64,000 nt of DNA, from NCBI GenBank assembly GCA_964555355.1, contig CAZKRY010000006.1, forward strand, positions 248,001-312,000. The letters are read 5' to 3'. Numbering within the stretch: position 1 is the first letter of the stretch; each line of letters starts with the position of its first letter. Shown in pieces: positions 24,420-33,357 of this stretch. This DNA is from CAIKBL01 sp964555355 (GTDB lineage: Bacteria > Pseudomonadota > Gammaproteobacteria > Ga0077536). The notes beneath the pieces were generated by a model. It had not been told where the DNA came from. It made no database searches and saw only the letters and a list, made by a program, of their open reading frames with translations. Made by a program: the position numbers and the translations under genes.

Positions 24420-27400
24420 TCGGGTTCGTAACCAAGATTAGGCGCGAGCCAGCGTTCGGTCTCGGGTAGGTTCATGCCTTTGCGCTTGGCGTAGTCTTGA
24501 ACTTGATCCCGATTGAGCTTGCCGACGCCAAAATAGCGTGCACCGGGGTGCGAGAAATACCAGCCACACACGGCGGCGGCGGGGTGCATCGCGTAATTAT
24601 CGGTGAGCACGATGCCGGCGTTGTGCTCGACGTCGAGCAATTGCCAGATGAGCGGCTTCTCAGTGTGGTCCGGACACGCCGGGTAACCGGGCGCCGGTCG
24701 AATGCCTCGATAGCGCTCCTCAATCAGCGCGCCGGGGTCGAGTGCCTCGTCAGCGGCATAGCCCCAGCGGTCGCGGCGCACGTAGACATGCAGGCGTTCG
24801 GCCAGGGCCTCGGCGAGGCGATCGGCAAGCGCTTTCGCCATGATGGCGCGATAGTCATCGTGATCGGCTTCAAAGCGCTGGACTAGCGCGTCGAGTCCGA
24901 AGCCCGCGCAAACGGCGAACGCCCCGAGGTAGTCCGCGACACCGCTGTCGCTCGGCGCGATGAAATCGGCGAGCGCATAATTTGCTTGACCTTGGGCTTT
25001 GCGTTGTTGCTGGCGCAGGCTGTGGGCCAGTGCGATTGGATGCCGGCGATCGGCGTCTTGATAAAGTTCGATGTCATCATCGCCGACCGCGTTGGCGGCA
25101 AAGAGCCCGATGACGGCGCGTGCCTGCAGCGATTGGTTTTGCACGATCTCGTCCAGCATGGCGCGCGCATCGCCGAAGAGCCGACGTGCTTCTTCGCCGA
25201 CCACGGCGTCGTCGAGAATCCGCGGGAACTTTCCAGCCAGCTCCCACGCGGCAAAGAAGGGCGTCCAGTCGATGTAATCGACGAGATCTGCAAGCGGCCA
25301 ATCGGTGAAAACTTCGATCCCGAGTTTGCGGGGAGTGGGCGGCATGTATTCCGGCCAGCCACCATCGAATCGATTGCGGCGCGCTTCTTCCAACGTCAAC
25401 CAATCAATGCCGGTTTGGCGTTCCGCATGACGTTTACGCACGGAAGCATATTCGTCTTTGAGATGCGCGACAAAGCCGCGCTTCAAATCGCGGCTAATCA
25501 AACTCGTGGCAACGCCGACCGCGCGTGAAGCGTCTTTCACGTGCACCACGGTCCCGGCGTATGCCGGCGCGATCTTGACCGCCGTATGCGTGCGCGACGT
25601 CGTCGCGCCGCCAATCAATAAAGGCAAATCGAGCTTGCGGCGCTCCATTTCGCTTGCGACATGCACCATTTCGTCGAGTGAGGGCGTGATGAGTCCAGAC
25701 AAGCCGACTAGGTTGGCGCCTTCGCGCACGGCGGCGTCAAGAATATCGTCACACGCCACCATGACACCGAGGTCGATGACTTCAAAGTTATTACATTGAA
25801 GAACGACACCGACGATATTTTTGCCGATATCGTGCACATCGCCTTTGACGGTCGCCAACACAATCTTGCCGGCCGTGCGAGAGCCGCCCGCCGCTTTGGC
25901 TTCTTCGATATAGGGAATGAGATGCGCTACTGCTTTTTTCATGACGCGCGCGCTTTTGACAACCTGCGGCAAAAACATTTTGCCGGCGCCGAAGAGATCG
26001 CCGACCACGTTCATGCCGGCCATCAGCGGCCCTTCGATGACATCGAGCGGATGCGCGGCCGCGCGACGCGCTTGTTCGGTGTCGTCGACGATGTGATCCG
26101 CAATACCTTTGACCAACGCATGCGTAAGTCGCTCCCCCAGCGGAAGCGTACGCCAGGCTTCGACTTCGGTTTTCGTTTTGGTCTCCGCTTTGACGCCATC
26201 AGCGAATGCGAGCAAGCGGTCGGTCGAATCCGCACGGCGGTTGAGCAGCACGTCTTCGACGCGCGCGCGCAGCTCAGGTTCGATGTTGTCGTATATCGCG
26301 AGCTGTCCGGCGTTGACGATGGCCATGTCGAGGCCGGCTTTAATCGCGTGATAAAGAAACGCCGAATGCATTGCTTCGCGCACGGGATTGTTACCGCGGA
26401 ACGAGAACGAAACATTGCTCAAGCCGCCGCTGACCAGCGCATGCGGCAGTGAGCGCTTGATTTCGCGCGTCGCGTCGAAAAAATCAACCGCGTAGTTATT
26501 GTGTTCTTCGATCCCGGTGGCGACGGTCAGAACGTTGGGATCGAAAATAATATCCTCCGGCGCGAAACCCACCTTATCCACCAACAGGCGATAGCTACGC
26601 GTGCAGATTTCCAGTTTACGTGCTGCCGTGTCGGCTTGACCGCGCTCGTCGAACGCCATGACGATGACGGCCGCGCCCATGCGCTGCACGAAACGGGCTT
26701 GTTCAAGGAACTTGGCTTCGCCTTCTTTCAAGCTAATCGAGTTGACGATGCCCTTGCCTTGTAAACAGCGCAGACCGGCTTGCAATACACTCCATTTGGA
26801 CGAATCGAGCATGATGGGAACGCGGCTGATATCCGGATCGGAGGCAATGCGGTTCAAGTACTCAACCATCAACGCTTCGGAGTCGAGCATGCCCTCGTCC
26901 ATGTTGATATCGATCACCTGCGCACCGTTATCCACTTGCTGGCGCGCGACGTCGAGCGCCGCTTCAAGTTGGCCTTCACGCACCAGGCTCGCGAATTTGG
27001 GCGAGCCCGTTACGTTGGTGCGTTCGCCGACGTTGACGAAGCCGGTTTGCGGCGTGATGTTAAGCGGTTCCAGCCCGCTTAGACGGCAATAACGCGGCAC
27101 GCTCGGAACGGCGCGCGGTGCGAGAGGCGCAACGGCGGCGGCAATCGCCGCGATATGCGCGGGCGTGGTGCCGCAGCATCCGCCTACTACGTTTAGAAAT
27201 CCGGCACTGGCGAATTCCTGGAGTACTTCTGCCATATACGTCGGCGTTTCATCGTATCCCCCAAACTCATTGGGCAGGCCGGCGTTGGGATGCAGGCTGA
27301 TATGCGTATCAGCCAAGCGGGACAGTTCTTCGACATAGGGGCGCAAGTCTTTGGCGCCAAGCGCGCAGTTCAATCCGACCAGTAGCGGCTGGGCATGCCG

Positions 27401-28105
27401 AATCGAATTCCAAAAAGCTTCGGTGGTCTGGCCGGTGAGTGTTCGCCCACTGCGATCGGTGATCGTGCCCGAAATCATGACCGGCAAACGCATGCCGGTT
27501 TCCGCAAAGTGCTCTTGCAAGGCGTAAATCGCGGCTTTGCAATTCAACGTGTCGAAAATAGTCTCGACCAGCAATAAATCGACGCCACCATCGACCAGTC
27601 CACGAATCGCTTCGCGGTAACTCGCATAGAGTTCGGCGAAAGTGACATTGCGGAAACTCGGGTCGTGCACATCCGGTGAAACAGACGCTGTGCGGTTGGT
27701 CGGGCCCAGTACGCCTGCAACGAAGCGGGGATGGTCCGCGGTTGCCGCCTCGTCCACCGCCGTTCGTGCGAGGCGTGCGCCGGCAAGATTCAATTCATAC
27801 GCGAGATGACTCAAGCGGTAATCGGCTTGTGCGATGCCGGTGGAGTTGAATGTATTGGTTTCGACGATGTCCGCGCCAACCGCCAAGAATTGGCGATGAA
27901 TATCGGCAATGATCTCCGGTTTGGTCAGTGTCAGGAGATCGTTGTTGCCCTTGAGGTCTATCGCGTGCTCAACGAAACGTGTACCGCGGTAATCCGCTTC
28001 TTGTAAGCGGTAGGTTTGAATCATCGTGCCCATCGCGCCGTCGAGCAGCAGAATACGCTGACGTAGTAGCTCCGAGAGTACGCGGTAGGCGGCGTGCGTT
28101 TGCAT
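24416..28105 (-). CDS. metH: Cobalamin-dependent methionine synthase
   Basis: 1229 aa, full length (E. coli 1227). Order of modules: homocysteine-binding barrel with zinc ligands Cys247, Cys310 and Cys311 (GLNCALG, GGCCGTTP); pterin-binding barrel (about 350-620, FVNVGERTNVTGS); cobalamin domain with cap and the axial ligand His758 in GDVHDIG; and the C-terminal S-adenosylmethionine reactivation domain (about 900-1229). It methylates homocysteine from methyl-tetrahydrofolate. I start at the ATG at 28105, aligning with E. coli; the longer open frame runs into lptF. I found no cobalamin riboswitch upstream. A cobalamin adenosyltransferase gene lies 2.3 kb away, so the host uses B12. Confidence 0.96.
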   Translation of the reverse strand: MQTHAAYRVLSELLRQRILLLDGAMGTMIQTYRLQEADYRGTRFVEHAIDLKGNNDLLTLTKPEIIADIHRQFLAVGADIVETNTFNSTGIAQADYRLSHLAYELNLAGARLARTAVDEAATADHPRFVAGVLGPTNRTASVSPDVHDPSFRNVTFAELYASYREAIRGLVDGGVDLLLVETIFDTLNCKAAIYALQEHFAETGMRLPVMISGTITDRSGRTLTGQTTEAFWNSIRHAQPLLVGLNCALGAKDLRPYVEELSRLADTHISLHPNAGLPNEFGGYDETPTYMAEVLQEFASAGFLNVVGGCCGTTPAHIAAIAAAVAPLAPRAVPSVPRYCRLSGLEPLNITPQTGFVNVGERTNVTGSPKFASLVREGQLEAALDVARQQVDNGAQVIDINMDEGMLDSEALMVEYLNRIASDPDISRVPIMLDSSKWSVLQAGLRCLQGKGIVNSISLKEGEAKFLEQARFVQRMGAAVIVMAFDERGQADTAARKLEICTRSYRLLVDKVGFAPEDIIFDPNVLTVATGIEEHNNYAVDFFDATREIKRSLPHALVSGGLSNVSFSFRGNNPVREAMHSAFLYHAIKAGLDMAIVNAGQLAIYDNIEPELRARVEDVLLNRRADSTDRLLAFADGVKAETKTKTEVEAWRTLPLGERLTHALVKGIADHIVDDTEQARRAAAHPLDVIEGPLMAGMNVVGDLFGAGKMFLPQVVKSARVMKKAVAHLIPYIEEAKAAGGSRTAGKIVLATVKGDVHDIGKNIVGVVLQCNNFEVIDLGVMVACDDILDAAVREGANLVGLSGLITPSLDEMVHVASEMERRKLDLPLLIGGATTSRTHTAVKIAPAYAGTVVHVKDASRAVGVATSLISRDLKRGFVAHLKDEYASVRKRHAERQTGIDWLTLEEARRNRFDGGWPEYMPPTPRKLGIEVFTDWPLADLVDYIDWTPFFAAWELAGKFPRILDDAVVGEEARRLFGDARAMLDEIVQNQSLQARAVIGLFAANAVGDDDIELYQDADRRHPIALAHSLRQQQRKAQGQANYALADFIAPSDSGVADYLGAFAVCAGFGLDALVQRFEADHDDYRAIMAKALADRLAEALAERLHVYVRRDRWGYAADEALDPGALIEERYRGIRPAPGYPACPDHTEKPLIWQLLDVEHNAGIVLTDNYAMHPAAAVCGWYFSHPGARYFGVGKLNRDQVQDYAKRKGMNLPETERWLAPNLGYEPE

Positions 28106-28122
28106 GATCAACAGTGCGAAAT

Positions 28123-29217
28123 TTAGCGTGGACTCGCTATCGCAAACACGCGGGCACCGCGCGGATTCCGTTGTAGCCAATACAGCAGTGCAATCAGTGC
28201 AATGAGGCCTAGTTGGACCAGCCAGGTCCCGAGCCCCGGGGCAAGCGTGCCTTTGCGCACCAAGGAATGCGCTACGCCAAGCATATTCGTGTACAAGAAA
28301 TAACCCGAAATCGCCGTGATAAGCCCGACGTACCAATTGTCTCCGGTACTGGCAAGACCGATGAGTACGGCGAGTAACGGTAGAAGCAGGGCACCGATCG
28401 GGCGCGCGATCCGCCATTGCAATTCCGCCTTGAAGCCGGTTGCGTTGTACTTCATGAGTTCGCTGGTGCGCATGTAGTTCACTTGATTTGAGAGATCGGT
28501 CGGCGTGCTCGATTCGATTCGCAATGCGTATTTCGCGAAATGCGTGACCACATAGTCGAGGGCGCCCGGACGTCCCGCATAGCTCGTGCCGTCCAGAAAA
28601 ACGGCAAAACGATCGCCGGAATTTTCGTCCGTTTCAACGTAGGCATCGTCCGCGCGCATGAGGCCGGTGGTGCTGGTGTCCCTGATTTGGACGAAGGCGT
28701 TCTCGAGCAGCATCTCGTCTTCGGAAATCTTCTCGGCATAGAAAATTCGATTGCCGCCGTTCAATTCCTTGAAGCGCCCGGCTTTGACCCCGGCGATAGT
28801 CGCCTCGTTTTCCGTTTTGTTCTTGATTTTCTCGATCACCTCTTCCGCCCGTGGCTCGGCGAATAACGTGATGCCGGCGACCACGGCGCTTGAAACGAGT
28901 GCGAGTTTGAACGCGGCGGCGAGCAGGAGCACATGTCCGGCCCCGGCCGCACGGATGGCGGTGAGTTCATAATCACGCTGCAAGCGGATCAGCGTCGCGA
29001 AAATCGCCAGAAATAAGCTCATCGGAATGAGCTCGCGCAGCGATACCAGCATTTTCAGTCCGAGCAAAGTCACGATATGCGCAGGCGCCATCTTCCCATC
29101 GGCGGCTTCACCGAGGTAGGACGCGAGGCGCGTACTAAAGAACACCACCAGTAGCCCGCCGATAATCATTACGAAAGTGCGAAAGTACTCACGCATGACA
29201 TAACGCTGCAAAATCAT
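28123..29217 (-). CDS. lptF: LPS export ABC transporter permease (LptF/LptG family, LptF-like)
   Basis: 364 aa, with LptF (YjgP) length. Predicted membrane segments: one near 12-30, one near 60-78, one near 98-118, then a periplasmic jellyroll domain (about 130-265), then three segments (about 280-355). The RYVMREYFRTF start and the YLGEAADGKM loop favour LptF over LptG. LptF and LptG form the inner membrane channel that extracts LPS with LptB. It is unusual that no lptG lies beside it and that it sits 17 bp before metH. Its start overlaps the LAB_N gene stop. LptF versus LptG is assigned from motif similarity only. Confidence 0.8.
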   Translation of the reverse strand: MILQRYVMREYFRTFVMIIGGLLVVFFSTRLASYLGEAADGKMAPAHIVTLLGLKMLVSLRELIPMSLFLAIFATLIRLQRDYELTAIRAAGAGHVLLLAAAFKLALVSSAVVAGITLFAEPRAEEVIEKIKNKTENEATIAGVKAGRFKELNGGNRIFYAEKISEDEMLLENAFVQIRDTSTTGLMRADDAYVETDENSGDRFAVFLDGTSYAGRPGALDYVVTHFAKYALRIESSTPTDLSNQVNYMRTSELMKYNATGFKAELQWRIARPIGALLLPLLAVLIGLASTGDNWYVGLITAISGYFLYTNMLGVAHSLVRKGTLAPGLGTWLVQLGLIALIALLYWLQRNPRGARVFAIASPR

Positions 29218-29549
29218 GAATTGCTCTGTGCGTGGCCGCGCTTCAAGAGTTTGAGATTACGTGCGTAGAGGAACGGCAGAAACAAGTAGCCGAGAATGAT
29301 CGGAAGTTTGTCGACATGAAATGCGTAAATTAGCGCGATAAGGCTACCCCAGAAGCTCAGGTACCAAAAGATCGGCGGCACGACGAGCGTTTTCTGTTTC
29401 TCCGACTGTAACCATTGAATCAAAAAGCGTGAACTGAATAGGCCGTTTCCGAGAAGTCCAAACAACGTCCACCACAGCGAATCGACATACAGCCAGGGTA
29501 GCCAGCCGCCAAGCAGCGGCTGCAAAAAACCACCTGCGCCGGTATCCAA
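29214..29549 (-). CDS. LAB_N (lipid-A-disaccharide synthase N-terminal domain) membrane protein
   Basis: 111 aa with about three membrane helices (near 24-40, 58-78 and 82-98). The SSRFLIQWLQSEKQ segment and VPPIFWYLSFWGSLIALIYA are diagnostic of the LAB_N domain, which also occurs fused to LpxB in some bacteria but commonly occurs as a small separate protein beside a polyprenyl-phosphate glycosyltransferase. It probably acts in lipid-linked sugar handling at the inner membrane. The start is a TTG at 29549, three bases after the upstream stop; I see no better codon, and GAGGAG lies about ten bases before it. Confidence 0.78.
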   Translation of the reverse strand: MDTGAGGFLQPLLGGWLPWLYVDSLWWTLFGLLGNGLFSSRFLIQWLQSEKQKTLVVPPIFWYLSFWGSLIALIYAFHVDKLPIILGYLFLPFLYARNLKLLKRGHAQSNS

Positions 29550-29552
29550 GGT

Positions 29553-30296
29553 CTAAAGCTCCTCGACTTGAGAAGGGCGAAAGCGGCGCGCGATGAGCCA
29601 GCTGACGCCGCACAGATCGACGATCCCCACCCATAACCGGTTGCCGATGCCGTATTTGGAAATGCCATGTAGCCTTGGTCGATGGTTCACCGGCACGGAT
29701 ACCGTTTGACCTCCAAGGCGTTGTACCAGCGCGGGCAAAAAGCGATGCATATGGTTGAAACGCGGCAGCAGCATAAACGTGTGACGAGGGAAAACCTTCA
29801 GTCCGCAGCCGGTGTCTGGCGTTGCGTCACGCAGTGCCCGTGAGCGCACGCCATTGGCGATCCGGGATGATAGACGGCGAACGAAGGTATCGCGGCGCGT
29901 CGTGCGGTGGCCGCACACGATAAAATGATGGGTATTCGTCGCAAGCGTCTCGCCAGCGCGCAACAAGCCCGGGATGTCGCTCGGATCGTTTTGTCCGTCA
30001 CCGTCCAAGGTTGCGATCCATTGACCGTGCGCGGCATCCACGCCACTGCATATCGCGGCGCTTTGGCCTCGATTTGCGTGGTGACGCACCACGCGTAGGT
30101 GGCGGTTGGAGGCCGTGAGCGCACGAAGGTTCTCAAGTGTCGCGTCGGTGCTCGCATCGTCAACGACGACGATTTCATAATCCGACCGAGCACCGGCGGC
30201 GCAAGTGACTTCCGCAACCAAGGTGGCGATGTTGTCTGCCTCGTTATGGCACGGGATGACGACCGAGAAATACGGGGTGGCGTGCGGGCCGTTCAC
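29553..30296 (-). CDS. Family 2 glycosyltransferase, dolichol-phosphate mannosyltransferase-like
   Basis: About 248 aa GT-A fold glycosyltransferase that would transfer a sugar from a nucleotide donor to a polyprenyl phosphate. SVVIPCHNEADNIA, VVDDASTDAT, the donor/metal motif DGDGQNDP and the KYGIGNRLWVG tail are typical of ArnC/DPM1-type enzymes. There is no C-terminal two-helix membrane domain; the downstream LAB_N protein may supply the membrane part. The start is uncertain: I use the GTG at 30296, since the longer open frame adds an unconserved 47-residue stretch. It begins a minus-strand run through lptF to metH. Confidence 0.8.
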   Translation of the reverse strand: MNGPHATPYFSVVIPCHNEADNIATLVAEVTCAAGARSDYEIVVVDDASTDATLENLRALTASNRHLRVVRHHANRGQSAAICSGVDAAHGQWIATLDGDGQNDPSDIPGLLRAGETLATNTHHFIVCGHRTTRRDTFVRRLSSRIANGVRSRALRDATPDTGCGLKVFPRHTFMLLPRFNHMHRFLPALVQRLGGQTVSVPVNHRPRLHGISKYGIGNRLWVGIVDLCGVSWLIARRFRPSQVEEL

Positions 30297-30380
30297 AATA
30301 ATCTGAAGCCTTATTAACCGGTTAGGCGCGTTTTGCGAATGATGCAAACAGGCGGCGCATTCTAACAGGCCACGGCGGTT

Positions 30381-30410
30381 TTGACTGCCCGCGCGGACGT
30401 TCAGTACAGT
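30381..30410 (+). promoter_or_regulatory. Sigma-70-type promoter for the adenosyltransferase gene
   Basis: TTGACT (30381-30386) and TACAGT (30405-30410) with an 18-bp spacer lie 30 bp before the ATG of the cobalamin adenosyltransferase gene. The -35 box matches consensus at five of six positions. The predicted transcript start near 30417 would leave a short leader with no room for a cobalamin riboswitch. Confidence 0.55.
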
Positions 30411-30440
30411 GCAGGCCGGCTCGCACTGAAGGCGCACGTG

Positions 30441-30995
30441 ATGGGAAACCGACTTTCGAAGATCTATACCCGAACTGGCGACGCCGGCAGCACGGGGCTA
30501 GGTGACGGCTCGCGAGTCACCAAGGACAGTGCGCGCGTGCACGCCTTAGGTGAAGTCGATGAGTTGAATTCAACGCTTGGCGTGTTGCTAGCGCAAACAC
30601 TGCCGCCGGCGCTACGTGAGGCGCTCCTTGAGATACAACACGATTTATTCGATCTCGGCGGCGAAGTCTCAATTCCAGGGATGACTTTGGTCCCGGCAGA
30701 TGCCTGCTCGCGTCTCGAGCACCTCATCGATACCTATAACGAAAATCTCCCGGCGCTTAAAGAATTTATTCTGCCAAGTGGTGGACCGGCCACCGCGCAC
30801 TGCCATTTTGCGCGTGCCGTCTGCCGCCGCGCGGAGCGCGCGTTAGTGACGCTACACACCTTAGAGCCGCAAAGTGCGCTCGCGTTGCAATATGTGAATC
30901 GCTTATCCGATCTACTGTTCGTGTGGGCGCGCGTGTTGGCGCGGCAAGAGGGCGGACGAGAAGTGATGTGGGATCGAACGCGGTTTAAAACCTAA
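30441..30995 (+). CDS. PduO-type cob(I)alamin adenosyltransferase
   Basis: 184 aa trimeric ATP:cob(I)alamin adenosyltransferase, which makes adenosylcobalamin. The ATP-binding N-terminus reads IYTRTGDAGSTGLGDGSRV, and the later helix FARAVCRRAERALVTL contains the conserved arginines and glutamate of the active site, followed by YVNRLSDLLFVWAR. I start at the ATG at 30441 (the upstream open part is unconserved). The stop overlaps the convergent protease gene by four bases. With metH nearby it shows real B12 use, either salvaged or made elsewhere in the genome. Confidence 0.92.
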   Translation: MGNRLSKIYTRTGDAGSTGLGDGSRVTKDSARVHALGEVDELNSTLGVLLAQTLPPALREALLEIQHDLFDLGGEVSIPGMTLVPADACSRLEHLIDTYNENLPALKEFILPSGGPATAHCHFARAVCRRAERALVTLHTLEPQSALALQYVNRLSDLLFVWARVLARQEGGREVMWDRTRFKT

Positions 30996-31648
30996 CGCGC
31001 TTCAAGTTCCAGTAGCATGCCGTCACGGCGCATGTTGAGGCGATTCAGAAAGGACTGGCCAAGTAGCGCCATGCTTGGATAGTCGCCATCCACGACTACG
31101 CCGTCGACGTCTCGTAACACCAGCGAACGCAGTTTTACTTCGCGAAACTTCAGATAATAAGCCGCGACCAGGCCTGAGGCGGTTTCGATCTGTCCCAGTT
31201 TGCCGTCGGTACGGTACAACAGGCCGATTTTCTTCGCGGTTTGCCGATTGATGGCGATGACCGACGCGCCGGTATCGAGCATAAATTCAACCGGACTGCC
31301 GTTAATCGCGCCATCCGCGAAGTAATGCCCATTGGCGCCGGGCGCGAGACGCAATCGTTGCGGTTCATTGTGGCTAAAGGCGCCCGCGATTTTACCGTCC
31401 AAACGCAGCTCAAGCGCCTCGCCGTTACTCAAGACGGTGGCGCGATCGGTATTGGCACTCAGAAGTTTCAATCCTTCCGGCGTCGTGTCGCCCACCGCGA
31501 GGACGCGACGTTTACCGTCCACCATAATGACCGCTTTGCCGGGGAACAAAGCGACCACATCGAGTTGCGGCGCTGCGATCGTGGGCGCGATCGTGACTAT
31601 TCCATATAGGCACGTGACGGCGAGCAGCAAAGCGGAAAGGCGTGGCAT
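30992..31648 (-). CDS. Retropepsin-like aspartic protease (periplasmic, TIGR02281 type)
   Basis: 218 aa. A signal peptide spans about residues 1-25 (LLLAVTCLYG core, ending near IAAPQ). The C-terminal half carries the single retropepsin catalytic motif: EFMLDTGASVIAI with Asp125-Thr126-Gly127, and the later LLGQSFLNRL strand, the usual second hallmark of this proteobacterial family. Two chains should dimerise to form the active site. Substrates are unknown. I start at the ATG at 31648, where the signal peptide begins. It converges with the adenosyltransferase gene. Confidence 0.85.
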   Translation of the reverse strand: MPRLSALLLAVTCLYGIVTIAPTIAAPQLDVVALFPGKAVIMVDGKRRVLAVGDTTPEGLKLLSANTDRATVLSNGEALELRLDGKIAGAFSHNEPQRLRLAPGANGHYFADGAINGSPVEFMLDTGASVIAINRQTAKKIGLLYRTDGKLGQIETASGLVAAYYLKFREVKLRSLVLRDVDGVVVDGDYPSMALLGQSFLNRLNMRRDGMLLELEAR

Positions 31649-31821
31649 GACGGTGTTGTCGGCTAAGCTCGCGAATTCGTGAGTTGCGGGAGTGCCTGGT
31701 AAACTGCAAGCCCCGTGCGCGCGGGCGGCCTTGATTGTAATGAGCTTAGGCGCGCTGTAGAAAGTCCCACGACGTGACGAAATGTGACGCTGGACCGCGT
31801 CACCGATAAATGAGGTGTGTG

Positions 31822-32445
31822 TTGAACATTGCTTGTCTCGATTTTGAAGGCGTGTTGGTACCTGAGATTTGGGTGGGGCTCGCCGCCCGCACCGGCATCC
31901 AAGCGCTAAACGCAACGACGCGCGAAGTGCCTGATTACGATCAGTTAATGCAGCAACGCTTGCGTTTGATGGCGGATCACGGCCTACGTTTGCGCGATAT
32001 TCAAGCGGCGGCTGACGCGTTGGAGCCCCTGCCTGGCGCGCTTGAGTTCCTCGATTGGTTGCGGACAGAATTCCAAGTGGCGATCGTCTCGGATACTTTC
32101 TATGAACTCGCCGCGCCGCTCGTGCGAAAACTGGGCTATCCCATGCTGTTATGTCATCGACTGCACGTGTCGGCGGACGATCGTATCACCGGCTACGCGC
32201 TGCGCCAGCCCGACCCTAAGCGCCACGCCGTGCTTGGATTCAAATCGATGCATTACAAAGTCGCGGCGACTGGCGATTCTTATAACGATGTGCCGATGTT
32301 GACAGTGGCGGATCGCGCGTGGTTTTTTGGACCGCCCGCCAACGTGGTGCGTGATTATCCCCAAATCCCGCCAGTATTCGGCTACGCCGCGCTCAAGGAA
32401 GCTTTCCTCGGGGCTAAAGCAGCATGGTCCGATGCCCCTCAATAA
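31822..32445 (+). CDS. thrH: ThrH: phosphoserine phosphatase / homoserine phosphotransferase
   Basis: About 207 aa HAD-superfamily enzyme closely resembling Pseudomonas ThrH (205 aa), which dephosphorylates phosphoserine and can move the phosphate to homoserine. CLDFEGVLVPEIWVGLA holds the nucleophile Asp7 with Glu9, SDTFYE is motif II, DPKRHAVLGFKS has the motif III lysine, and ATGDSYNDVPML is motif IV. I prefer the TTG at 31822: GAGGT lies six bases upstream and the protein then starts exactly where the Pseudomonas one does. ATG 31810 and GTG 31819 are in frame, and the ATG overlaps the ribosome site. The 3' end overlaps gluQRS by seven bases. Confidence 0.92.
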   Translation: MNIACLDFEGVLVPEIWVGLAARTGIQALNATTREVPDYDQLMQQRLRLMADHGLRLRDIQAAADALEPLPGALEFLDWLRTEFQVAIVSDTFYELAAPLVRKLGYPMLLCHRLHVSADDRITGYALRQPDPKRHAVLGFKSMHYKVAATGDSYNDVPMLTVADRAWFFGPPANVVRDYPQIPPVFGYAALKEAFLGAKAAWSDAPQ

Positions 32446-33329
32446 ATGGGCGCGGGCCAAGTGACGGTGTTGGGTAATCGCTCGTATCGCCAGTGTTGAA
32501 TGGCGTAGCTAAGCAACACGGCAGGGGAAGCCCCTGCCAAGTCTCCCGGGAGGGGAAGTCCAAGCCACGCCAAAGCCAAGCTTAGTACTCGTGAGGGCGC
32601 GCCCGAATCAACCGGTGCGGCCAAGTTTTGTTTACTGAGCTTCACGCCCTGCGGGTCCACGGCCACCGGCAGGTGCAAATAGCGTGGGGCGGGGAAATTC
32701 AGCAAGGTCTGCAACCAAGCCTGACGTGGGGCGGAGTCCAGGAGATCGCCGCCGCGCACCACATCGGTAATTCCGAGCGTCGCGTCGTCACACACCGAGG
32801 CCAAGTGATAAGCGGGTAGATCCTCAACCCGCCAGATGACGAAGTCGCCGCCCTCTCGCTGCAAGTCCGTATCCAAGCGGCCTAGCCGAACATCTTGGAT
32901 AGACACCGGATACGTTGGCACTTTGACGCGCACCGCGTGGCGTTCCTGCACGGATACCGCTGCCGCGCGGCAAGTGCCAGGGTAGGGCGCGACTCCGAGT
33001 TCGCGGCGCGAACAACGACACCGAAATGCCAAACCTTGCGCGAGCAGCGACGCACACACCTCGCGGTGATGTTCGCGTGCGGTGCGTTGATATAACGGTG
33101 CGTCGTCCCAAGTCAGTCCCAACGATTCCAATTGACGCAGAATCACCGCGGCGGCGCCCGGCACCTCGCGCGGCGGATCGATGTCGTCAATCCGCACCAA
33201 CCAATCTCCCTGCAACTGCCTAGTCCACACGTAGCTCGCGACCGCGGTTACGATCGAACCGAAATGCAACGCGCCGGTGGGAGAAGGCGCAAAACGACCC
33301 CGTGGCCTGCCGGGAGCGCGCGCTGACAC
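32439..33329 (-). CDS. gluQRS: Glutamyl-Q tRNA(Asp) synthetase
   Basis: 296 aa GluRS-like protein without the anticodon-binding domain; it attaches glutamate to the queuosine base of tRNA-Asp. The HIGH-like APSPTGALHFGS (14-25) and KMSKS-like KLSKQN (about 230) motifs are present, with the zinc site formed by CRCSRREL and YPGTCR. It starts with GTG at 33329. The next upstream gene on the same strand is queF, which makes the queuosine precursor preQ1, so the two neighbours belong to the same tRNA modification. It is often linked to dksA in gammaproteobacteria, but not here. Confidence 0.93.
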   Translation of the reverse strand: MSARAPGRPRGRFAPSPTGALHFGSIVTAVASYVWTRQLQGDWLVRIDDIDPPREVPGAAAVILRQLESLGLTWDDAPLYQRTAREHHREVCASLLAQGLAFRCRCSRRELGVAPYPGTCRAAAVSVQERHAVRVKVPTYPVSIQDVRLGRLDTDLQREGGDFVIWRVEDLPAYHLASVCDDATLGITDVVRGGDLLDSAPRQAWLQTLLNFPAPRYLHLPVAVDPQGVKLSKQNLAAPVDSGAPSRVLSLALAWLGLPLPGDLAGASPAVLLSYAIQHWRYERLPNTVTWPAPIY

Positions 33330-33357
33330 CAGGTTTCGATTCCGCTACCCAATCGCC

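Noticed and set aside
28106..28417. N-terminal extension of MetH
   Set aside because: The open frame runs back into lptF and has no MetH homology; the ATG at 28105 aligns zinc and cobalamin ligands with E. coli numbering.
31784..31803. CRP-type site GTGACGC-N6-GCGTCAC upstream of thrH
   Set aside because: The GTGA and TCAC halves are 12 bases apart, against six in a real CRP site. It is only an inverted repeat and I give it no role.
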